Assembly (NCBI RefSeq): GCF_040256395.1
Contig: NZ_CP158299.1
Location: forward strand, 1,703,501 to 1,767,500
DNA from: Deinococcus sonorensis KR-87
Lineage (GTDB): Bacteria; Deinococcota; Deinococci; Deinococcales; Deinococcaceae
Direction: 5' to 3'
Length of the DNA stretch: 64,000 nt
The notes under the pieces were generated by a model. It ran no database searches. It was not told the DNA's origin and saw only the letters and a list, made by a program, of their open reading frames with translations. This document shows, one piece after another, positions 19,573 to 28,720 of this stretch (position 1 is its first letter; every line of letters starts with the position of its first letter). Position numbers and translations under genes: made by a program.

Positions 19573-20458
19573 CCTCCAGCGCGGGCGGCGGCGGGGCGTG
19601 CAGGTCGGTGGCCGCGCCGCTGAGCGGGTGGCGGAAGCGCAGCCGCTCGGCATGCAACAGGTAGCCGCCGTCGCCCGGAAGCCCCGGCTGCTCCAGCGGC
19701 AGGCCGCCCGGGCCGTACAGCGGGTCGCCCACCAGCGGGTGGCCCAGGCTGGCCAGATGAATGCGGATCTGGTGCGGCCGGCCGGTCTGGATGTCCACCT
19801 GCAGCAGCGTGCTGTCTGCGCGGCGTTCCAACACCTGCGCCACGCTGTGGGCCGGTTTGCCGCGTGGGCTGGCGGCATGGATGGTGCCGAGGCGGGGGTG
19901 CGGCACCGGCCCGATCGGTGTGGTGATGGTGGCGCGGTCCTGTGCTACTACCCCGGACGCCAGCGCCCGGTAGCGTTTCTGCACCTTATGCTCCCTCCAG
20001 GCCTGCAGCATGGGCCGGGCCGCCTTCGAGCTGCGGGCGAACAGTACCAGACCGGAGGTGGCCCGGCCCAGCCGGTGCAGCGGCGCGGCATGCGGGTAGT
20101 CCTGCTGCACCAGCCACAGCAGGGTGTGCTGCAGAAAGCCTCCGCCCGGCAGGGTCGGCAGGCCGCTGGGCTTGTTGACGGCCAGCAGAGCGTCGTCGAG
20201 GTGCAGCACCTGATAGGTCTGTGGGGTGGCCGGCTCGGCCCAGGGGGGGCGCTGCCAGACCAGCCACTGCCCGGCCTGCAGCCGCTCCCCGCCGCTGGCC
20301 GGCTGGCCATCGAGCTGCACTTCGCCCGCCTGCAGCCGCGCCTGCCACACCTCGGCGGACGAATGCCGGTGGCGGGCGCTCAGGTAGGACAGGACCGTCT
20401 GGCCCTGTGCTTTGGGCTCCAGCTGTTCGCGGTAGGTGTAGCCGCCGTTCAGGGACAT
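19559..20458 (-). CDS. RluA-like pseudouridine synthase lacking the usual catalytic Asp
   Basis: From ATG 20458 (299 residues) there is an S4-like N-terminal RNA-binding part ([20 protein letters not shown]) and the RluA catalytic domain ([17 protein letters not shown], later [38 protein letters not shown]). RluA enzymes convert uridine to pseudouridine in rRNA or tRNA. The hallmark HRLDxxTSG is here HRLGRATSG: the codon is GGC where the catalytic Asp (GAC) is expected. The rest of the domain is intact, including the R-HQIR segment. It is either a subfamily with a displaced nucleophile or catalytically inactive. The start overlaps the recO stop (ATGA). Confidence 0.85.
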   Translation of the reverse strand: MSLNGGYTYREQLEPKAQGQTVLSYLSARHRHSSAEVWQARLQAGEVQLDGQPASGGERLQAGQWLVWQRPPWAEPATPQTYQVLHLDDALLAVNKPSGLPTLPGGGFLQHTLLWLVQQDYPHAAPLHRLGRATSGLVLFARSSKAARPMLQAWREHKVQKRYRALASGVVAQDRATITTPIGPVPHPRLGTIHAASPRGKPAHSVAQVLERRADSTLLQVDIQTGRPHQIRIHLASLGHPLVGDPLYGPGGLPLEQPGLPGDGGYLLHAERLRFRHPLSGAATDLHAPPPPALEATGP

Positions 20459-21201
20459 CAGGCGCGGGCGCGCAGACCGTCCTGCAGGCGGCTGCGCCAG
20501 CCGGCGGCCGAGCGCACCGTGCCCACCTGTACCGCCACGAAGCGCTCCAGTGCCCGCCACGCGGCGTCCCGGTCGGCGTCCTCCAGCGGGTGTTCCATCA
20601 GGGCGCGGACGCTCTGGCGCAGCACCTGCCGCATAAAGGTCAGCACCGGCTCGCTGTGCGGCGGCTGGCTGGCGCAGCGGCTGCACAGCAGCTGACCTCC
20701 AAGCGGGTCTGGATGCGCCGGATCGGCCTCGTCGCAGTGGGCGCAGCGGGCCACCCGCGGCACGAACCCGGCCAGCCCCAGCAGTTTGTAACTCATCACC
20801 AGCCCCACCCACTCCGGGTCCGGGTGGCGCGACACGCCGCGCAGCCCGCCCGCGAACAGGTCGAACGCGGTTTCACTGAACTCACCCTCCTGAAACAGCT
20901 GGTCGCTCAGCTCGGCCAGCAGGTGCGCGTAGGGGTAGCGCTCCGGCTCGCTGAGGGTGGGCAGCGCGCCTTCCAGCGCTGCCTGCCGCACCGTGCCCAG
21001 GTCCGCCTGGGGCGTCTGGTACAGCTGCACCGCCACGTGATGGAACAGATTGAGGGCGCTCGACAGTGGACCGCGCACGCCGCCCCGCGCGATGGCCTTG
21101 ATCTTGCCCTGCGGGGTCAGCAGCGTCACGATGATGTCGCCTGCCGGCGTGACGTGCCGGCGGATCACAATGCCGCTGCGGTTGGCTGTCCGGGAACTCA
21201 C
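20458..21201 (-). CDS. recO: DNA repair protein RecO
   Basis: RecO loads RecA onto SSB-coated DNA in the RecFOR pathway, which is the main recombination route in Deinococcus because it lacks RecBC. The 247-residue protein has an N-terminal OB-fold ([34 protein letters not shown]) and the central zinc knuckle with CAHC and, 18 residues later, CSRC. The GTG start at 21201 has TAAAAT exactly six bases upstream, a clear leaderless promoter. The downstream RluA-like gene is translationally coupled. Confidence 0.93.
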   Translation of the reverse strand: MSSRTANRSGIVIRRHVTPAGDIIVTLLTPQGKIKAIARGGVRGPLSSALNLFHHVAVQLYQTPQADLGTVRQAALEGALPTLSEPERYPYAHLLAELSDQLFQEGEFSETAFDLFAGGLRGVSRHPDPEWVGLVMSYKLLGLAGFVPRVARCAHCDEADPAHPDPLGGQLLCSRCASQPPHSEPVLTFMRQVLRQSVRALMEHPLEDADRDAAWRALERFVAVQVGTVRSAAGWRSRLQDGLRARA

Positions 21202-21207
21202 CTGCAG

Positions 21208-21213
21208 ATTTTA
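21208..21213 (-). promoter_or_regulatory. Leaderless promoter -10 (TAAAAT) of recO
   Basis: On the minus strand TAAAAT (21213-21208) is followed by six bases (CTGCAG) and GTG 21201. No ribosome binding site is present. Confidence 0.6.
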
Positions 21214-21455
21214 GCGCCTGCAGGCCCCGCACAGAGCGGTTCCGGCACCTTTGGGAGAGGGTGGAACCGCTGGAGGTGCGGGCGTTCCATGCCGCCGATC
21301 ACTTCAGGCAGTCAAAAACATGTGGATGTGATACTGTAAATAACGTAGAACATGAGGAGCCGGACTGCCGCGTGCGCGGTCGGTCGGCCTCCGCCCGGTT
21401 CACCGTCAAGGCCGCGCGCTCCAATGATCCGCCCCTTCTCACGACAGGAGCCCAG

Positions 21456-21914
21456 ATGACCAGCATCAGTCCCTTTCTGACCTTCGGTGGCAACGCGGAA
21501 GAAGCGCTGCAGTTCTACATGTCCGTGTTTCCGGACGCCAGGATGGTCAACGCTCAGAAGTCGCCGGACGGCAGCGTGTTGTTCTCCGGCACCTTCGAGC
21601 TAGGCGGACAGCAGTACATGATCCTGAACGGGGACGCGCACTTCAAGTTCACCTCCGGGTTCTCGCTGTTCATCAGCTGCGACACCCAGCAGGAGGTGGA
21701 CGACCTGTGGGAGCGGCTGTCCGATGGGGGAGAGAAGGGCCGCTGCGGCTGGCTCAAGGACCGGTTCGGCATGTCGTGGCAGGTGGTTCCGGCTGGCCTG
21801 GGCCGGCTGCTGGGCGATCCGGACCGCGCCAGGGCGCAGCGGGCGATGAATGCCATGCTGCAGATGAACAAACTGGACCTGGCCGTGCTGGAGCAGGCCG
21901 CCCAGAGCGCCTGA
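21456..21914 (+). CDS. VOC superfamily protein, PhnB-like
   Basis: The 152-residue protein starts TSISPFLTFGGNAEEALQFYMSVFPDARM, the standard opening of PhnB/glyoxalase-like VOC proteins, and continues GSVLFSGTFELGGQQYMILNGD and SLFISCDTQQEVDDLWERLSDGGEKGRCGWLKDRFGMSWQVVP. These are small dimers of beta-alpha-beta3 units; functions vary and cannot be read here. ATG 21456 has AGGAG five bases upstream. The 250-base upstream gap holds a GATACTGTAAAT stretch near 21330 that could be a distant promoter; otherwise I see nothing in it. Two strong hairpins follow. Confidence 0.85.
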   Translation: MTSISPFLTFGGNAEEALQFYMSVFPDARMVNAQKSPDGSVLFSGTFELGGQQYMILNGDAHFKFTSGFSLFISCDTQQEVDDLWERLSDGGEKGRCGWLKDRFGMSWQVVPAGLGRLLGDPDRARAQRAMNAMLQMNKLDLAVLEQAAQSA

Positions 21915-21925
21915 AGCCAGGGGCA

Positions 21926-21960
21926 AGCGGGAGCCTGCCAAGCAGTGGCAGGCTCCCGCT
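21926..21960 (+). terminator. Terminator hairpin after the VOC gene
   Basis: A 15-bp perfect stem, AGCGGGAGCCTGCCA (21926-21940) with its complement at 21946-21960 and a five-base loop. No T-run follows, as often in this GC-rich genome. Confidence 0.7.
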
Positions 21961-21997
21961 CAGTGTGGTGCCGAGACCCGGACCGAACACCAGAATG

Positions 21998-22024
21998 GCG
22001 TCCCCTGGAGTAGCCAGGGGACGC
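21998..22024 (-). terminator. Terminator hairpin after glmS
   Basis: GCGTCCCCTGG (21998-22008) pairs with CCAGGGGACGC (22014-22024) across a five-base loop. It lies 39 bases beyond the glmS stop on the minus strand and is distinct from the hairpin serving the convergent VOC gene. Confidence 0.6.
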
Positions 22025-22062
22025 ATCTGTACCGCTCTACAGCAGGCCTGTTCCTGTTCGCC

Positions 22063-23892
<1,830 letters not shown>

Positions 23893-23984
23893 AACAGACT
23901 CCTGGGAGCAGGGCCTGGGGCCGGGCCGGCCATGTTGGCCAGCGACCCGCCGGGCCGCGCTCCTCGTGATTTGGTGTCTGTGCG

Positions 23985-24140
23985 CTGCCTTGTCCGCGGG
24001 TTGCCCCGCCTTTTCGGCATTGCTTGAGCGGCGCATAACCGCTCCGGGAGGGTCCAGCCGACCCTGGAGGCATCCGCAGATGCTTTCGATGACCTCCACC
24101 TCGTCTCCCGGCCGCCAGCGGCGGAACCGGGCCTTGCGCT
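23985..24140 (-). ncRNA. glmS ribozyme (glucosamine-6-phosphate-activated self-cleaving riboswitch)
   Basis: The glmS leader on the minus strand carries the conserved ribozyme core. The predicted cleavage site is A24140/G24139 in A-GCGC. P2 is CCCGG (24131-24127) with CCGGG (24111-24107), capped by CCGCC-GCT-GGCGG. Then come the invariant GACGAGGTGGAGG (24105-24093) with ATCGAAAG, and GCGGATGCCTCC (24077-24066). Downstream are hairpins AGGGTC/GACCCT, GAGCGG/CCGCTC, GCCGAAAAGGC and a GNRA-capped CGGG-GCAA-CCCG, ending with CGCGGACAAGG. In Bacillus the metabolite GlcN6P acts as cofactor for cleavage and lowers glmS expression. The position, about 250 bases from cleavage site to ATG, is unusual in length but not in order. 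Confidence 0.88.
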
Positions 24141-24169
24141 TCCCTGAACCGGCAGGCCGGTCTGGCAGC

Positions 24170-24178
24170 AGTGTAACA
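24170..24178 (-). promoter_or_regulatory. Promoter of the glmS ribozyme-mRNA (extended -10)
   Basis: TGTTACACT on the minus strand (24178-24170) is a TGn-extended -10 (TACACT). Transcription would start around 24163, about 23 bases before the predicted ribozyme cleavage site, which is the expected order. Confidence 0.5.
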
Positions 24179-24193
24179 GGCGCGGGCCGCCGG

Positions 24194-24214
24194 GGGGTGA
24201 GTACGATACTCCCC
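24194..24214 (-). terminator. Weak hairpin after the enoyl-CoA hydratase gene
   Basis: GAGTA-CGA-TACTC with flanking G and C runs forms an eight-pair stem with one bulge, 16 bases after the stop of the minus-strand hydratase gene and just upstream of the glmS promoter. It could end the hydratase transcript; it could also be a protein site. Confidence 0.35.
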
Positions 24215-24229
24215 TGAGCAGGGGGGCGG

Positions 24230-25027
24230 TCAGTCGTCCACAGTCCAGCGGGGCGGACGATGCTCCAGAAAGGCCGCCACGCCCTCCTGAAGGTCGTGGG
24301 TGGTGCGGGTCCAGGCGTTCACGCCGGCCGCGTAGCGCAGCGCCTCCTGCAGCCCCATACCCGGCAGCACGCTCAGCATCTCGCGGGTGGTGGCCAGCGC
24401 GGTGCGGCTGCCGCCCGCAATCTCGCGCGCCAGGTCCAGCGCCCGCCGCTCGGCCTCGCCGTCCGGCACCACCTCATTGATCAGGCCCATCCGCCACGCT
24501 TCCTGGGCCCTCACCAGCCGCCCGGTCAGCAGCAGTTCGCGGGCGTGCTTCTCGCCCACCGCCCGCAGCAGAAACACCATCACGATGGCGGCCACGAAGC
24601 CCAGCCGCACCTCGGTGTACCCGAAGCGGGCGCTCTCACCGGCCACCGTCAGGTCACAGGCGCAGGCCAGCCCGGCGCCGCCGGCCACCGCCGCGCCCTC
24701 CACCGCCGCAATCACCGGCAGTGGCCCGGTGTAGAGCTGCTGGAACAGGTCGGCCAGCAGCTGACTGTCCTGGCGGTTGGCCTCGCTGCTGGCGTGCTGC
24801 AGCTGCTGCAGGGCCGCGAGGTCCGCGCCCGCGCTGAAAGCCTTGCGGTCTCCGGCCAGCACCACCGCCCGCACCGAGGGGTCCTGCGCCGCCGCGTCCA
24901 GCCGCTGCCGCAGCGCCCGGATCAGGTCGGCGGACAGGGCGTTGCGCTGGTCGGGGCGGTGGAGGCGCAGCAGCCGGACCGGGCCGTGCGTTTCCTCCAG
25001 CACGGCGGCATCAGGAGCAGAAGTCAT
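24230..25027 (-). CDS. Enoyl-CoA hydratase/isomerase family protein (methylglutaconyl-CoA hydratase-like)
   Basis: The 265-residue crotonase-fold protein has the oxyanion-hole segments RNALSADL and KAFSAGADLAAL plus GAAVAGGAGLACACDLTVAGESARFGYTEVRLGFV. In classical enoyl-CoA hydratase two glutamates catalyse; here the first (GGGCE position) is Gly (GGAGL), while the second is kept (TEVRLG). This combination is seen in methylglutaconyl-CoA hydratases of leucine breakdown, so that role is favoured over general beta-oxidation. TACAGT five bases before ATG 25027 suggests a leaderless transcript. Confidence 0.85.
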   Translation of the reverse strand: MTSAPDAAVLEETHGPVRLLRLHRPDQRNALSADLIRALRQRLDAAAQDPSVRAVVLAGDRKAFSAGADLAALQQLQHASSEANRQDSQLLADLFQQLYTGPLPVIAAVEGAAVAGGAGLACACDLTVAGESARFGYTEVRLGFVAAIVMVFLLRAVGEKHARELLLTGRLVRAQEAWRMGLINEVVPDGEAERRALDLAREIAGGSRTALATTREMLSVLPGMGLQEALRYAAGVNAWTRTTHDLQEGVAAFLEHRPPRWTVDD

Positions 25028-25142
25028 GCCTGACTGTAGCGGGCCGCTGCAAATTCATGAAGCGCCCCGGCCGCGAACGGTTGAGACGGGGCTCACATCC
25101 GGCACAGCCCGTCTGATAAATTCTGTATCTGGAGCGTTAGGC

Positions 25143-25373
25143 ATGCCGACATATCAATACAAGAACCTCGAAACCGGCGAACTCTACGAATTCAAGCAGG
25201 GAATGCGCGACGATCCCTTCACCCACCACCCCGAGACCGGACAACCGATCAAACGGATTCTGTCCCGGCCCGGCATCGCGTTCCGGGGCAGCGGCTTCTA
25301 TGTGACCGACTCGCGCAAGAGCGAGGGTGGCAGTTCCGACAGCGGTGGATCGTCCGGCAAGGGCGGAGAGTGA
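25143..25373 (+). CDS. FmdB-like small protein without zinc ligands
   Basis: The 76-residue protein begins MPTYQYKNLETGELYEFKQGM, matching the FmdB/regulatory zinc-ribbon pattern MPxYEYxCxxCGxxFE, and continues with PIKRILSRPGIAFRGSGFYVTD, another FmdB hallmark. All cysteines are missing, so no zinc ribbon can form. The tail is Ser/Gly-rich and probably disordered. ATG 25143 has GGAG eight bases upstream and TAAATT (25117-25122) as a possible -10. The stop overlaps the HtrA-type protease start (GTGA), so the two are co-translated. Function unknown. Confidence 0.8.
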   Translation: MPTYQYKNLETGELYEFKQGMRDDPFTHHPETGQPIKRILSRPGIAFRGSGFYVTDSRKSEGGSSDSGGSSGKGGE

Positions 25374-26473
25374 CCGGGACCGCTGGGCGACGCCTGCCGG
25401 TGCTGGGGCTGCTGCTGACGCTGGGCCTGGGCGCAGCCTACCTGACCGGCCGGACCACCGCCCAGCGCGCCCTGGTCACCACCGACGAGATCAACACGGT
25501 GGAGGTGACGCGTCAGGCCCTGCCGGCCGTGGTGCGGGTGGACGTGCGCATTCGCCGCGACCAGCTGCAGCCGGGTGAGGACCCGAACGATACCGGCACC
25601 GGCTTCTTCTACAAGCCGAACCTGATCGTGACGGCCTACCACGTGGTGCAATATCAGGAGAGCCTGACCGTCACGCTCTACGACGGCAAGCGCGTGACGG
25701 CCAAGATCGAGGGGGTGGACCCCGGCATCGACATCGCCATTCTGCGGGTGTCGGGGGTCAGTGCACCCAAGACGCTGGCCTTCGGTGAGAGCGACCGGCT
25801 GATTCCGGGGCAGAAGCTGATCGCCATCGGCACGCCGCTGAAGTACAACAACTTCATCAGCACCGGCATCTTCAGCGCCACCACCCGCGACCTGGACCGC
25901 TCGGACGGCCTGGGGGACGAGGTGGGCAGCTACCTGCTCACCACCGCCACCATTCAGGGGGGAAGCAGCGGCGGGCCGGTGCTGGACAGCCGCGGCGCGG
26001 TGGTGGGCATCGCGGACGCCAACGCCAGCGCCAACAGCCTGCTGCCGGGCGTGATCGGCGCGGCGGTGCCGGGCGACCTGACCAAGCAGTCGCTCTCGGA
26101 CCTGGAGAAGGTGGGCGTGCCGCAGCGCGGCACCCTGGGCGTGACGCTGGTGAACCTCGACGACCTGGACCCGGCGCTGCGTCAGCTGGCCGGCCTGACC
26201 AGCAACGAGGGCGCGCTGGTGGACGAGGTGCCGGCCGCCAGCGCTGGGGCGCGGGCGGGCCTGCGCGGCTCGCTGCGCAACAGCAAGGGGCAGCTGCTCA
26301 GCCCGCTGGGCGACGTGATCGTGGCGGTGGACGGCCGGCGCGTGACCAGCCGCTACGACGTGATCCGGGCGGTGGCGGCCAAGCGCCCCGGTCAGGTGGC
26401 GGCGCTGAAGGTCTGGCGCAACAAGAAGGAAGTCACGGTCAACGTGACGCTGCTCAAGCGCACCCTCCAGTAA
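25370..26473 (+). CDS. HtrA/DegP-type trypsin-like serine protease with PDZ domain
   Basis: The 367-residue protein has an N-terminal membrane anchor (LPVLGLLLTLGLGAAYLTG), then a trypsin-like domain with the full triad: His91 in VTAYHVVQY, Asp121 in GIDIAILRV and Ser200 in QGGSSGGPVLD. A single PDZ domain follows (GTLGVTLVNLDDLDPALRQLAG...DVIVAVDGRRVTSRYDV). It should degrade misfolded envelope proteins on the outer face of the membrane. The GTG start overlaps the FmdB-like gene. Deinococci carry several HtrA paralogues; this is one of them. Confidence 0.9.
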   Translation: MTGTAGRRLPVLGLLLTLGLGAAYLTGRTTAQRALVTTDEINTVEVTRQALPAVVRVDVRIRRDQLQPGEDPNDTGTGFFYKPNLIVTAYHVVQYQESLTVTLYDGKRVTAKIEGVDPGIDIAILRVSGVSAPKTLAFGESDRLIPGQKLIAIGTPLKYNNFISTGIFSATTRDLDRSDGLGDEVGSYLLTTATIQGGSSGGPVLDSRGAVVGIADANASANSLLPGVIGAAVPGDLTKQSLSDLEKVGVPQRGTLGVTLVNLDDLDPALRQLAGLTSNEGALVDEVPAASAGARAGLRGSLRNSKGQLLSPLGDVIVAVDGRRVTSRYDVIRAVAAKRPGQVAALKVWRNKKEVTVNVTLLKRTLQ

Positions 26474-26483
26474 CGAAAAAAGC

Positions 26484-26527
26484 GAGGCGCCGCTGCTCAC
26501 CCAACATGGGTGGAGCAGCGGCGCCTC
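26484..26527 (+). terminator. Long terminator hairpin after the HtrA-type gene
   Basis: GAGGCGCCGCTGCTC (26484-26498) pairs with its complement ending at 26527 with a single bulge, and the stem continues as ACCC/GGGT to a five-base loop. An A-run precedes it. Confidence 0.75.
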
Positions 26528-26622
26528 TCCGGTTGTGGTCAATCGGGGCATGAACAGGTACCATCAGAACATCCAGGCAGGCCACACCCAGCGCTCATGC
26601 CGGCATGCTGGAAGGAGACCTC

Positions 26623-28632
26623 ATGAAGCCAGTGCCGTTCCGCCCGCTTCGGTTCGTGTCCGCCTGTCTGCTGATGTCGCTGCTGGCCACGCCTGCCGTG
26701 GCCCAGGGCAGCGGTCCCACGTCGCTGCAGCTGATTCTGGATGTGTCCGGCAGCATGTACACCCGGCTGGAGAGCGGCGAAACCCGGATTGCCGTGGCGC
26801 AGCGGGTGCTCACAGACCTGATCGGCCGGCTGCCGGACGACCCGAACCTGAATGTGGGGCTGCGGGTGTACGGCGCCACCACCAATGCCACCGACGCCAA
26901 AGCCTGTCAGGACAGCGCGCTGGTGTTGCCCATGAAGGGGGTGGCGCGTCAGGACCTGCTCAGCACCGTGAACCGCACCCGGCCGCGTGGGGCCACCCCG
27001 ATCGTGTACAGCCTGCAGCAGGCCGCTCAGGACTTTCCCGCCACGGCAGGCCGCAAGGTCATCGTGCTGGTCACCGACGGGCAGGAGTCGTGTGGCGGCG
27101 ACCTGAAGAGCGCCCTGGACGCCTTCCGGGCAAGGGGCATCGAGGTGGACCTGCAGATTGTCGGCATTGATCTGTCGGCGCGGGCCCAGGCGTCATTTGC
27201 CGGGGTGGGGCATTTCGTGAACGCCCGCAGCGCCGGTGAACTCGCGGCGGCCCTCGGGCAGGCGGTGCAGCAGGTGGCCCCGCCCAGCCAGACCCGGCTG
27301 CCGGTGAGCGTGACCCTGACCAGCGGCGGCCAGCCGCTCGCCAGCGGCCCCACCGTGTCGTTCCAGAGCAGCCTCGGGAGCGGCAGCGCCGAGGCACTTC
27401 AGAACCAGAACGGGGTGTACCAGGGCACCCTGCTGCCGGGGGCCTACACCGCCACCGTCCGCACCAGCAGCGGGACCCAGACCTTCAGCGGCCTGACGGT
27501 CAGCGCCGGACAGCCCAACCGCTACGCCTTTGAGGTCGGCAGCGCCCAGCCGGTGACGTTGCAGGTGACGCCCAGTGCGCCGGTGGCCGGCAGCAGCGTG
27601 CAGGTGACGTACAGCGGGGCGCCGGGCGGCAAGGACGACTGGGTGGAACTGGCCCGCAAGACCGACCCGGACAGCGTGTACCTGGACTGGAGCCCGGCCC
27701 GCGCCGCCTCCGGCACCCTGACGTTGCGGGTGCCGGACGAGGAGAACGCGCTGGAGGCCCGCTACCACCAGGCGAACCCGGACGGGAGCAGCCGGGTGAT
27801 CGGGCGCAGCGCCGCCTTCACCCCGCGCCGGGTGGCCGCCACCCTGGACGCGCCCGCGTCGGCGCTGGCCGGCTCGGCCCTGAAGGTCGGCTGGACCGGC
27901 CCGAACAACCCGGAAGATTTCGTGACGGTGGTGCCGGTCGGGGCCGATCCGGGGGCCTACCTGGGGTACTTCTATACCCGGGACGGCAATCCCGGCACGG
28001 TGCAGCTGCCGGTGCAGCCGGGCGACTACGAGCTGCGCTACGTCAGCGCCAACAACCGGGTGGTGGTCAGCCGGCCGCTGCAGGTGGGCGCGGCCACTTA
28101 CAGCGTGCAGGCGCCCGCCACCGCCGTGGCCGGCAACCGGATTCAGGTGAGCTGGCGCGGCCCCAACAACCCCGGCGAGTATGTAACCGTGGTGCCCAGG
28201 GGCGCGCCGGTCGGCACCTACACCACCTACTTCTACACGCGTGATGGCAATCCCGGCACCCTGCAACTGCCCTTCACGCCCGGAGAGTATGAGGTGCGTT
28301 ACTCCACCGAAGCCGCCAGCCCGAATCCCACGCTGGCGAGCGTGCCGATCACCCTGACGGCCGGCCGCTACAGCCTGGACGCGCCCAGGGAGGCCAAGGC
28401 GGGCAGCACCATCCAGGTGCGCTGGACCGGCCCGAACACCCCCGGCGAGTACGTCACCATCGTGAAGAAGGGGGCCGCTGTGGGCACCTACACCACCTAC
28501 TTCTACACCCGCGACGGCAACCCGGGACAGCTGCAGCTGCCGGCCGAGCCGGGCGAATACGAGCTGCGCTATTCCACCGAGGCCGCCAGCCCGAACCCCA
28601 CGCTGGTGAGTGTACCGATCACCCTCAAGTGA
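26623..28632 (+). CDS. Secreted VWA-domain protein with C-terminal tandem repeats
   Basis: The 669-residue protein has a signal peptide (LRFVSACLLMSLLATPAVAQG) and a von Willebrand A domain with an intact MIDAS start (LILDVSGSMYT, Asp40, Ser42, Ser44) and VIVLVTDGQESCGG. A carboxypeptidase-like beta domain follows (residues about 225-300), then four related repeats of about 88-90 residues with the core W-x-GP-N-P-x-EYVTVV and YTTYFYTRDGNPG. The last two repeats share STEAASPNPTL and SVPITL. It is probably a surface adhesion or calcium-binding protein. ATG 26623 is chosen for AAGGAG five bases upstream and the signal peptide. Confidence 0.85.
   Translation: MKPVPFRPLRFVSACLLMSLLATPAVAQGSGPTSLQLILDVSGSMYTRLESGETRIAVAQRVLTDLIGRLPDDPNLNVGLRVYGATTNATDAKACQDSALVLPMKGVARQDLLSTVNRTRPRGATPIVYSLQQAAQDFPATAGRKVIVLVTDGQESCGGDLKSALDAFRARGIEVDLQIVGIDLSARAQASFAGVGHFVNARSAGELAAALGQAVQQVAPPSQTRLPVSVTLTSGGQPLASGPTVSFQSSLGSGSAEALQNQNGVYQGTLLPGAYTATVRTSSGTQTFSGLTVSAGQPNRYAFEVGSAQPVTLQVTPSAPVAGSSVQVTYSGAPGGKDDWVELARKTDPDSVYLDWSPARAASGTLTLRVPDEENALEARYHQANPDGSSRVIGRSAAFTPRRVAATLDAPASALAGSALKVGWTGPNNPEDFVTVVPVGADPGAYLGYFYTRDGNPGTVQLPVQPGDYELRYVSANNRVVVSRPLQVGAATYSVQAPATAVAGNRIQVSWRGPNNPGEYVTVVPRGAPVGTYTTYFYTRDGNPGTLQLPFTPGEYEVRYSTEAASPNPTLASVPITLTAGRYSLDAPREAKAGSTIQVRWTGPNTPGEYVTIVKKGAAVGTYTTYFYTRDGNPGQLQLPAEPGEYELRYSTEAASPNPTLVSVPITLK
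27880..28630 (+). repeat. Tandem intragenic repeats (about 264-270 bp) in the VWA gene
   Basis: Units begin near 27895, 28157 and 28427, each encoding W-x-GP-N-x-P-x-(E/D)-(Y/F)-VT followed by YFYTRDGNPG and ELRY or EVRY. A more diverged unit precedes them near 27600 (GAPGGKDDWVEL). The second and third are the most alike, suggesting recent duplication. Confidence 0.7.
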
Positions 28633-28720
28633 GGGCCAGGGCTTCACTTCGTCCGCAGTCTAAATCCGGCAGTCACACGGCCGCCCGGCCGCTCTCATCA
28701 TGGTGTGGTGCTGTGGAGGC

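Noticed and set aside
23893..24099. In-frame N-terminal extension of GlmS of about 69 residues
   Set aside because: GlmS must start with Met-Cys for its N-terminal nucleophile, AGGAG precedes ATG 23892, and the extension is the ribozyme leader.
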